A stretch of 64,000 nucleotides of DNA. Source: DYRB01 sp963802205 (GTDB lineage: Bacteria > Pseudomonadota > Gammaproteobacteria > Chromatiales > Chromatiaceae). Both the position numbers and the translations under genes were made by a program. Under the pieces are notes generated by a model, which was not told the DNA's origin, did no database searches, and worked only from the letters and a program-made list of their open reading frames with translations. The stretch covers positions 1 to 64,000 of the forward strand of contig CAWDHW010000005.1 of assembly GCA_963802205.1 (NCBI GenBank), read 5' to 3'. This document shows positions 12,479 to 19,626 of this stretch, in pieces. Every line of letters starts with the position of its first letter. Positions within the stretch are counted from its first letter, which is position 1.

Positions 12479-13563
12479 GCAGCCCCCCCCAGCAATTCGC
12501 GGTACACGGCCAGATTCCCCTCCACCATGGCGTCGATGGAAAACTCCCGGCGCATCATAGCCCGCCCTCCTTCCCCCAGGCGGCGGCGCAGCTCCGCATC
12601 CCCCAGCAAGCGGCCCAGGGCAGCCCCCAGGGCGGCGACATCCCCCGGCGGGACCAGGAGGCCGTTCTCCCCGTCGCGTACCGCCTCGGGGATACCACCC
12701 GCATCGCTGGCGATGATGGGCACCCCGGCGGAGGCCGCCTGGAGCAGGGAAACCCCCAACCCCTCCATGGTGGCCGGATGTACCAGCAGGTCCAGGCAGG
12801 GCAGGATGCGGTCGAGATCGCTGCGGAAGCCCGCGAGCAAGACCCGGTCGTTGAGCCCCGTTTCCGCGATGCGCCGGCGCAATGCCTCTTCCTCCGGTCC
12901 CTGGCCAAACAGCAGGACGCGCAGCCGCGGGTAGCGCGAGATCAGGGGCGGCAGGGCCTCCAGCAGGAAGCGGTGGCCCTTGCGGGGGATCAACTGGGCC
13001 ACGACCCCCACCAGCAAGCCGTCCGTGGGGACCCCGAGGCGAGCCGCCACAGCGGGCCGGTCACAAGGCCCGGCGTAGCGCGGCCAATCTACGGCACTGC
13101 GCACCACACGCAGCTTGGCCGGCGGCAGTCCCTCGCACAACAGGACCCGACCTATCCCCTCGGAGATGGCGACCACGCGATCATGGAGTCGATACTTGAC
13201 CGCCACCAGCCAGCGCGGTTCCGGGTTATCCACCCGACGGGTATGAATCACCGGGACCCCCGCCAGGCGGGCAGCAATGCCGCCCCAGACATCGGCCCCG
13301 ATCCGGCTGTGCAGGTGAACCAGGTCCGGGCGCTTTGCCGAGATGACAGCTCCCAGGCGCCAGGCCATGGCGACATCCGCGTCCCCGCGCATGGGCAGCC
13401 CCAGGACCTCGGCGAAGGGGGCCGCCGCCGCGGCCAGGGCGCAGCCCTTGGGACAGGCGAGCAGGTTGGCGTGACCCCGCGCGGCCAGGCCCTCCAGGAG
13501 ATACAGGACCTGCTGGGCCCCGCCATAAAGGCGACTGCCGCCCTCTACATGCAGGACCCTCAT
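12475..13563 (-). CDS. glycosyltransferase family 4 (GT-B)
   Basis: A 362-residue GT4 enzyme. The N-terminus is MRVLHVEGGSRLYGGAQQVL, with the glycine-rich acceptor loop. The C-terminal domain carries AQLIPRKGHRFLLEALPPL, VLLFGQGPEEEALRR, LLVHPATMEGLGVSLLQAAS and ASDAGGIPEAV, the donor-binding site with its conserved Glu. The ATG at 13563 overlaps the TGA of the GT9 gene (ATGA), so the two are translationally coupled; the 3' end is coupled in the same way to the next GT4 gene. A longer in-frame reading up to 14340 exists but has no GT4 content there and is antisense-like shadow of the GT9 gene. Probably adds a core or O-unit sugar. Confidence 0.88.
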   Translation of the reverse strand: MRVLHVEGGSRLYGGAQQVLYLLEGLAARGHANLLACPKGCALAAAAAPFAEVLGLPMRGDADVAMAWRLGAVISAKRPDLVHLHSRIGADVWGGIAARLAGVPVIHTRRVDNPEPRWLVAVKYRLHDRVVAISEGIGRVLLCEGLPPAKLRVVRSAVDWPRYAGPCDRPAVAARLGVPTDGLLVGVVAQLIPRKGHRFLLEALPPLISRYPRLRVLLFGQGPEEEALRRRIAETGLNDRVLLAGFRSDLDRILPCLDLLVHPATMEGLGVSLLQAASAGVPIIASDAGGIPEAVRDGENGLLVPPGDVAALGAALGRLLGDAELRRRLGEGGRAMMRREFSIDAMVEGNLAVYRELLGGAA

Positions 13564-14726
13564 GATTCCGCCCCGTCTGAAACTGCGCCTGGCCCACAGG
13601 GACGTGGGACATGTCCAGAATGCGCGCCGGGAACCGCTCCTGCGTTCCCGACATGTCGGACCTCCCTGTCCGCCGTCATCAGGGCGCGGGCGGCGGTCAG
13701 GACCTCGTCCACGCGGATCAGATCCATGCAGGTGAAGGCCCCACCACAGGTCGGGCGACGCTTGCAGGGAGAGCAGGGCAACGGGTGGTAGAGGACCCGG
13801 GCATTGTCCCGGGTGGTGTCCAGGTAAGGGCAGGTAGACCCGAACAGCAGCAGGGTCGGGCGCGCAAAGGCGATGCCCATGTGCCCCAGGCCCGTGTCCA
13901 CCGCCACCATCAGGGCGGCGTTGTGGATCATGGCCGCGGCCTCCAGCAGGCTGGTCTCCCCCACCAGATTCACCAGGCCCTGATCCACGCCCTGACGGCC
14001 ACCTGCGCCGAGGTCCCCCGCCTCGGAGCGATCCCCCGGTCCGCCGAGCATCACCACCGGCAGGCCGAGGTCTGCCTTGAGACGCCGCGCCAGCTCGCCC
14101 CAACGCGGGGCAAACCAATGCTTCTGGGGGCGGGTGGTAAAGGGGCAGATCACGGCATAGCCTGCACCCAGGCCATGCGCCTGGATCAGGGCAGCGGCTC
14201 GGTCCGCCTCCGCCGGGCCATAGTGAACGGCCATCTCGAAGGGGTCCGTCGGCAGCCCCAGGTGCTGTGCCAGATAGAGATACTCGGAGCCGACCCGCTT
14301 GGGCTCCCCGCCGCGGGGGATGGTGCGGGTCATGAGCCATCCGCTACCCTCCCGGGAACCCAGGCCGACACGCTCCCGGGCCCCGGAGAGCCAGGTCAGG
14401 ACCCCGCTCTTGAGCAGCCCTTGCAGGTCCAGGGCGAGGTCGAAGCGTCGCTGCCGCAGTTCCGCCCGGAATCGCCAGACCGCCCGGACCAGGTCTCGCC
14501 AGCGCCGGCTGCGCCACAGGTCCAGCCACTGAGCCAGGGGCCAGACGATGACCTCGTCCAGGTCCGGGTGCTGCGACAGCAAGGGCGCAAACCCCGGCTG
14601 CACCAGCCAGGCGATGCGCGCCTGGGGATAGGCGCGGCGCAGGGCCGCCACCAGGGGCGAGGCAAAGACGATGTCGCCGATCGCCGAGAGACGCACGATC
14701 AGGATACGTCTAGGGGCGCCGCTCAC
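13560..14726 (-). CDS. glycosyltransferase family 9 (ADP-heptose:LPS heptosyltransferase-like)
   Basis: GT9 enzyme of 388 residues, related to WaaC/WaaF/WaaQ, which transfer heptose from ADP-heptose to the LPS inner core on the cytoplasmic side. It has RILIVRLSAIGDIVFASPLV at the N-terminus, LALDLQGLLKSGVL, RTIPRGGEP, the donor-side TTRPQKHWF, and VAVDTGLGHMGIAFARPTLLLFG with the conserved D-[TS]-G-x-x-H. A Cys-rich segment near the end (PLPCSPCKRRPTCGG) is usual for this family. The start is GTG at 14726. The last 30 or so residues are less conserved and run into the coupled GT4 gene. Which heptose is added cannot be decided from sequence alone. Confidence 0.9.
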   Translation of the reverse strand: MSGAPRRILIVRLSAIGDIVFASPLVAALRRAYPQARIAWLVQPGFAPLLSQHPDLDEVIVWPLAQWLDLWRSRRWRDLVRAVWRFRAELRQRRFDLALDLQGLLKSGVLTWLSGARERVGLGSREGSGWLMTRTIPRGGEPKRVGSEYLYLAQHLGLPTDPFEMAVHYGPAEADRAAALIQAHGLGAGYAVICPFTTRPQKHWFAPRWGELARRLKADLGLPVVMLGGPGDRSEAGDLGAGGRQGVDQGLVNLVGETSLLEAAAMIHNAALMVAVDTGLGHMGIAFARPTLLLFGSTCPYLDTTRDNARVLYHPLPCSPCKRRPTCGGAFTCMDLIRVDEVLTAARALMTADREVRHVGNAGAVPGAHSGHVPRPCGPGAVSDGAES

Positions 14727-14751
14727 TGGACCAGGACCTCAAGCACAGCCC

Positions 14752-15717
14752 TCATGACCCACCGACCACGTCTTTCAAGACCAGGTCGAGGGTCTTATAG
14801 GGTTGCGACGAGCGGATGCGCGCCCGCGTTGCACCGATCTCCCGGGCGCAGCCAATCGCCTGGACCAACCCCCTCAGCATGGTTCCATCCAGGCGCAAGA
14901 GTCGAGTCAGCGTTCGCAACAGCACCCACGGCAGGTGGGCCGCAACCAATCGGGCCGGCGGCGTATAAAGCGCCAGATAGATAAGCTGATTGCGGATGCG
15001 CGTGACACGCACCTGCCGGCTGCGGAACAAACGACCGATGGTGCCGCCGGCCGCATGCACGACCTGACTCTCCGGGACGCACCGGGTCGCCCATCCGCAC
15101 ATCCAGGCCCGGGTTCCCAAGTCCATGTCCTCGCTATAGAAAGGCTTGTAGATCTCCAGGAAGCCGCCAAGGCGCTGGAACCGATCTCGTCTCACCGCCA
15201 TTGAGCCACCGGAGGCATATAGGCAATTCAGCGGCTGGCCGCTGCCTTGACGTTCGCGGACATCATCCATCGTCCAGGGAATGGGCTTGAGCTTTCCGCG
15301 TCTGAATCTGTAGCGCGACCAGGATACAAATAACGGCTCGCCGGCCTCGTCCAGAACCATGGGCGAGGTTGCAAAGACGTTCTCCTCGCGCAAGGGTGCG
15401 ATCAGCGGGGCAATAAACCCCGGGGCAGCGGCAACGTCGGAATTTAACAGGATCAGGAACTCGTGCGCCGCATGCGCCACACCGCTATGCACAGCGCCGG
15501 CAAAACCGGTGTTGGCCTCGTGCCTTACCAGAACGGTCCGGGGATAGTCGGCCGCTATTGTTCGGACGCTCTGGTCCGTAGAGGCATCGTCTACAACCAG
15601 GACCTCGCAGACCCCGGGATAGACGTCTGCCGCTGCGAAAGCGGCGGCCAGGGTACGCCCGATGATGCGTTCGCCGTTGAAGTTCGGAATGACGATGCTG
15701 ACGGGGGGATATGTCAT
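14752..15717 (-). CDS. glycosyltransferase family 2 (rhamnosyltransferase-like)
   Basis: Inverting GT-A glycosyltransferase of 321 residues. The N-terminus PVSIVIPNFNGERIIGRTL is followed by the nucleotide-binding VLVVDDASTDQSVR, then NTGFAGAVHSGVAHA and the metal-binding D-x-D region as ILLNSDVAAAPGF. The central YASGGSMAVRRDRFQRLGGF and DMDLGTRAWMCGW are typical of WcaA/GT2 rhamnosyltransferase-like proteins. It sits between waaL and the GT9 gene on the same strand with short gaps. Base composition starts to fall in this gene relative to its neighbours. Sugar specificity unknown. Confidence 0.87.
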   Translation of the reverse strand: MTYPPVSIVIPNFNGERIIGRTLAAAFAAADVYPGVCEVLVVDDASTDQSVRTIAADYPRTVLVRHEANTGFAGAVHSGVAHAAHEFLILLNSDVAAAPGFIAPLIAPLREENVFATSPMVLDEAGEPLFVSWSRYRFRRGKLKPIPWTMDDVRERQGSGQPLNCLYASGGSMAVRRDRFQRLGGFLEIYKPFYSEDMDLGTRAWMCGWATRCVPESQVVHAAGGTIGRLFRSRQVRVTRIRNQLIYLALYTPPARLVAAHLPWVLLRTLTRLLRLDGTMLRGLVQAIGCAREIGATRARIRSSQPYKTLDLVLKDVVGGS

Positions 15718-15732
15718 AACGTAGGGCCCGGA

Positions 15733-16956
15733 CTACCTGCGAGGGGCAACCGAATCGTACACGGATGCCTTGGCGGCCAGGACCTTGGACCTATCGACCA
15801 GGCAAAGATAGATCCCGAGCAGGAATCCGAGGGGATAAAGGGTATAACGCGAATAGAAACCGAAGGCGAGAAAGCTAAACACGAACCAGATTACAAATGC
15901 CGCCAGATTGGCCTGAGCGACACAGTGAAGACCAGCATCGCCAATGCGGCGCACCAGCCGCAGGGATCCCAATGCGACGCAGCCTAGCAGGCCCATGACC
16001 AAGCCCGTTCCAAACAGACCGTTCTCATACAGCAGTTCGAGAACATGGTTGTGGGGCAAGGTCAGCCAGGCGTTCGCCGGCGTCGAATAGGCGGAAAAGT
16101 GTTCGCGGAAGGTACCGATGCCGTGACCGATCAGCCACCCCCGCAGGTCGCTGTCAGCGATCATCCGCCAAGAATCGGACCAGATGCGGATACGTTCATC
16201 CCCCTCGGGCGCCGCGACGACAACACCGGGAGCCCCGGTCTCGAGGACAACCAACATGGCCGCTGCTGCCAGCATCAGTGCGACGCCAAGGAGCACCCGG
16301 CGTAGCTCGGCGGGCGCCCGGCCCCAGGCGACGGCGGCCAACCCGGCCGTAATGGCCAACAAAGGGATTGCCGGCTTTGACAAGTCATTGAAGACCAGTT
16401 CGAGATCGAGCAGCAATACCACCAGGACCAGATAGCGGTAGGGCGAGTCGAGCCGAACGATCAACAGCGCCAATAACGGTAATAGGAGGGATGCAAAATA
16501 CGCGAGATAATGGGGATTGGCAAAGGTCCCATAAGCGCTTCCGATGACATGGCGGGCACCAGACTGCCACAGCACAATGACAGACACCAGCGCAGCCAGC
16601 CAAAGCCAGCCATGCAGCGCCTCTTGCTTCCCCAGGTAATAGACGGACCACACCACGATCAAGAACCGAATCACCCGCATACTGCGTTGCACGTCGCTAT
16701 CGACCGGGAAGAATAGCCAGCTCAGGGCCAGTGGGACCAGAAATGCGCCGAGCACGAATAGATGCCATCGCGGCAGCGTGCGCAGATCGAAATTTCCACT
16801 GACGATGTGCAGGCACAGAAAGAACCCAGCGACCCCGATTGCATCATCGCTGCCTGCGTTCTTATTCAGGGCGAACTGTAGAAATACCGCCACGGCAAGG
16901 GCCGCTGCAATCCATTTGTTGTTCAACAGAGCGACTTTGACGGGGTAATGCTTCAA
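15733..16956 (-). CDS. O-antigen ligase family protein (WaaL/Wzy_C)
   Basis: Polytopic membrane protein of 407 residues with about ten hydrophobic segments. It has the periplasmic loop and ligase/polymerase signature near WLIGHGIGTFREHFSAYS and LPHNHVLELLYENGLFGTGLV, including the catalytic-type H-N-H region. It would join undecaprenyl-linked O-antigen to lipid A-core at the periplasmic face, or polymerise O units (Wzy); the two functions are hard to separate by sequence. The start is uncertain: an in-frame stop lies four codons upstream and the best available initiator is TTG at 16956, with no obvious Shine-Dalgarno site. GC is lower than in the adjoining genes, as is usual for O-antigen genes. 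Confidence 0.82.
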   Translation of the reverse strand: MKHYPVKVALLNNKWIAAALAVAVFLQFALNKNAGSDDAIGVAGFFLCLHIVSGNFDLRTLPRWHLFVLGAFLVPLALSWLFFPVDSDVQRSMRVIRFLIVVWSVYYLGKQEALHGWLWLAALVSVIVLWQSGARHVIGSAYGTFANPHYLAYFASLLLPLLALLIVRLDSPYRYLVLVVLLLDLELVFNDLSKPAIPLLAITAGLAAVAWGRAPAELRRVLLGVALMLAAAAMLVVLETGAPGVVVAAPEGDERIRIWSDSWRMIADSDLRGWLIGHGIGTFREHFSAYSTPANAWLTLPHNHVLELLYENGLFGTGLVMGLLGCVALGSLRLVRRIGDAGLHCVAQANLAAFVIWFVFSFLAFGFYSRYTLYPLGFLLGIYLCLVDRSKVLAAKASVYDSVAPRR

Positions 16957-17110
16957 TTCCGGCGTAGCCTAGGGCTGTTCGAGGGGTCCCCAGTCTCAGC
17001 AGGGCTCCCGGCGGATCCGGGCTGGGATGTTAGCCCGCCGCGGATACCTTGTCGCGGGGAATTGCCGCCTGCAACCCGCCGCGGGGATCGTCTCTGGGCT
17101 GCCGCCATCG

Positions 17111-18081
17111 TCATCGCCCAGGATGTACGAGGGCCCTGGCCTTGTCGCCCAGCCAGGAGCCGATTCCTGCCGGCAAGGCCGCGAGCCAGTGCCACCGGTG
17201 CTTGACCTCCCTGGCCTGGCGTACCAGGCCGACGCCACTGTGCAGCGAAAAGCGCACATAGCGGACGTGGTTACGGTGCCGCTGCGCAGCGTCCGCATAG
17301 GCGTCGTGTAGGGTGATTTCCTCGAGAAAGGCCAGGCGCATCCCTTGGGGGTTGCGAGCCCGGTAGCGTCGGATATTGGCGGTAATACCATCGGGCTCAC
17401 GCCGCCCCACCACCAGCGGCAGGTTGACGAAGCGCGTCCTGTAGCGGTGGGCCAGGCGGCGAAGAATCAGGTTGTCGCGGACATGCCGTCTCGCCCGGGA
17501 AAGCTGGGATAGGGGAACTCGCGCAGGACGCTGGTGCGGGTCGCCTCCCGCTTGTCGCCGTGGATATAGCCCAGGGAATGGATCGCCAGGTAGTCCGAGT
17601 CCACCCGGTCCTGCGGATAGGGGGTCCCGGAGACCGAGCCGTCCTCCTCCAACAGGAGCCCGGCGATACCGGACAGCCCCTCGCGCTGCCCCTGTGGCAC
17701 CCTGGCCCATTCGGCAAGCACCCCATCCAGCGCCCCAGGGATCAGGGAGTCGTCGGAGTCCAGATTGAGGAAAAAGTACCCTTGGGCCTCGGCGACCGCC
17801 CGGTTGTGGGCGTTGGCCTTGCCGGCGTTGTCCTGATAGAAGTAGCGCAGCGGGAAAGGGGCTCTGGCTTGCCAATCCGCAACCAGGGCCCTGGTGTCGT
17901 CCGTGGACCCGTCGTCGATGAGCACGACCTCCAGGTCCTGACAGGTGGACTCGACGACGCTCTGCAAGGCCCGCGGGAGGCAATAGGCGCGGTTGTAGGT
18001 CGGGATGAAGATCGTGAACATGGGGCCTGAGTGACCCGCCACCCGGCCTGCTGACCCTGGCCCGCTCGACACCCCCATCAT
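17111..18081 (-). pseudogene. glycosyltransferase family 2, one apparent frameshift
   Basis: GT2 (GT-A fold) enzyme of about 322 residues after repair. The first part reads MFTIFIPTYNRAYCLPRALQ, then VVLIDDGSTDDT, NAGKANAHNRAVAEA and the D-x-D as LNLDSDDSLIPGAL. After the break near 17485 it continues RRHVRDNLILRRLAHRYRTR to SWLGDKARALVHPGR. The shift is equivalent to one missing base beside CGGGCGAGACGG. The ATG at 18081 overlaps the TGA of the upstream GT4 gene (ATGATGA), implying coupling; an ATG at 18021 gives a more typical N-terminus. It likely acts in the same LPS pathway. Specificity unknown. Confidence 0.8.
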
Positions 18082-19319
18082 CGCCCGGCCTCCCGCTCGC
18101 CGGGTCCAAGGTGCCGCGGCAGCCCGAAGGCATCCAGGTAGGCATCGGTGCTGGCCTCGATCTCGTAGGGTCTGGCGGCCTGGCGCAGGGTCTCCGGCGG
18201 CAGCGGGGCACCCAGGGTCGTCAGCATGGCCGCGGCAAGGGCCTGGTGATCGTCCACCGGGACCAACGGGCCGAAGCGCCCACCGTCGAGGACCTCCCTG
18301 GGCCCGCTCGGGCAATCCGTGGAGACCACGGGAGTCCCCACCGCCAGGGCCTCGATCAGAACGAACCCCAGCCCCTCCCAGCGCGAGGTGAAGGCAAACA
18401 GGTCCGCGTGGGCCATCCAGGCATAGGGCTGGGGGACAAACCCCGGCAGGGCGAAGTCGTCCGCCACCCCAAGCCCCGCCGCCAGGGCCAGCAGGTCCTC
18501 GCGGGCCCCGCCTCGCCCCAGGATCATGAGGCGACAGGGGCGCTGCGCCCGCACCAGGGCGAAGCCCCGCAACAGGACATCGAAGCCCTTGCGCCCGCAC
18601 AGCTCCCCGGCGCTCAAGATCAGGGGCCAGCCCGGATCCCCGAACCAGGGATGGGCCGGGCGCGGCAAGGCCTCTGTGAACAGGCAGCCCGGCACCACCG
18701 GCGAGGGGACCACCCGAATCAGGTCCCGCGCCAGTCCCGTGTATTCGGCCATGTCATCGGCCACCCCGGCGCTGGTGACGATGACCTGATCGGCGAAGGG
18801 ATAGAGCCGGCCCATGGAGTTGCGCTGGACCCAGCGCTCCAGGGCACCGCGGGTTGCCAGATCGATGGAAATGGTCGTTCCCGAGGACAGAACCAACCGG
18901 GTCGGGACCCGGGCCAGCGCTCGTGCCAACAGAGCGGTGCGGTTCACCCGATCCTTGTCGGAGAGCATGACCGCCGGTCGCTCCCGGCGGAGATACCGGA
19001 CGATCGCCGGCAGGCAGGCATAGGTGTGCCGCGAGCCCAGATCGATGACACGAACCCCGGGAGGGGTCTCGCCCCGCTCCGGGTCCAGGTTGGGCCCATG
19101 GCGGCGGACCTTGAGCAGATCCACCTTAAAGCCGCGCCGTGCCAGGGCCGGGATCAGGTGGCGGGCGGCACGGTCCACACCACTGTGACCGGAGGTGGAG
19201 AAGAGGCAGGCGATACGGGGGATATCGGTCTGCGGTTCCGCCAGCGCCGCAGGCAGGTGGGCCTTCAGGTCCGGGACGAGGGGCTTGACTGGTGCTTGGG
19301 GGGCCATGGTGGCCGGCAT
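18078..19319 (-). CDS. glycosyltransferase family 4 (GT-B)
   Basis: A 413-residue GT4 glycosyltransferase and the first gene of the minus-strand LPS cluster. It contains CLFSTSGHSGVDRAARHLIP at the acceptor side, LILSAGELCGRKGFDVLLRG, RLMILGRGGAREDLLALA, ADLFAFTSRWEGLGFVLIEA and VSTDCPSGPREVL. The last is typical of GT4 enzymes acting on heptose/GalNAc-type chains (WbnH/PglH-like). The first 35 residues precede the fold and may be over-extended; no strong Shine-Dalgarno site is seen. The stop codon overlaps the start of the following GT2 gene by 4 bp. Confidence 0.87.
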   Translation of the reverse strand: MPATMAPQAPVKPLVPDLKAHLPAALAEPQTDIPRIACLFSTSGHSGVDRAARHLIPALARRGFKVDLLKVRRHGPNLDPERGETPPGVRVIDLGSRHTYACLPAIVRYLRRERPAVMLSDKDRVNRTALLARALARVPTRLVLSSGTTISIDLATRGALERWVQRNSMGRLYPFADQVIVTSAGVADDMAEYTGLARDLIRVVPSPVVPGCLFTEALPRPAHPWFGDPGWPLILSAGELCGRKGFDVLLRGFALVRAQRPCRLMILGRGGAREDLLALAAGLGVADDFALPGFVPQPYAWMAHADLFAFTSRWEGLGFVLIEALAVGTPVVSTDCPSGPREVLDGGRFGPLVPVDDHQALAAAMLTTLGAPLPPETLRQAARPYEIEASTDAYLDAFGLPRHLGPGEREAGR

Positions 19320-19626
19320 GATAGGCGGACCGGGGAACCGTTGCGAGCCAGGATCTGTGGGCGATGGGCAACCAACTTTCCGCTTGGGGGGGCTGCAACC
19401 TACCCAAAGTGGTCACCCGAAAAATTTCACTCCAAGCGTGCCAAATTCCATGACGCTGGGCACCCACCGCCCGGTCCGCGTGCACCCCAGTCAACGGGCT
19501 ATAGGCCCGTAGCCTGGATGGAGCGTTAGCGGAATCCAGGTTTCCGCTACGGGGCTGACCTCTCATTCCGCCGGACCTGCGAGGCAACACCAGCGCGGCC
19601 CGCCGCCGGCTGCCGGCGCCGGAGGC
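19320..19626. other. intergenic region upstream of the LPS cluster
   Basis: No coding sequence is recognisable. It should contain the promoter for the minus-strand LPS cluster. A nested inverted repeat lies at 19507-19552 and is listed separately. The stretch around 19375-19450 is AT-richer than the genes on either side. Confidence 0.6.
19507..19552. repeat. nested inverted repeat, REP-like
   Basis: Outer arms CCGTAG and CTACGG enclose inner arms CCTGGAT (19513-19519) and ATCCAGG (19534-19540). This resembles short intergenic palindromes of the form TGGAT...GCG...ATCCA that are scattered through many gammaproteobacterial genomes. Only one copy was noticed in this window. Confidence 0.5.

Noticed and set aside
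13564..14340. In-frame N-terminal extension of the GT4 gene at 12475
   Set aside because: It overlaps the GT9 gene in another frame on the same strand and lacks conserved content; the ATG at 13563 gives the family N-terminus.
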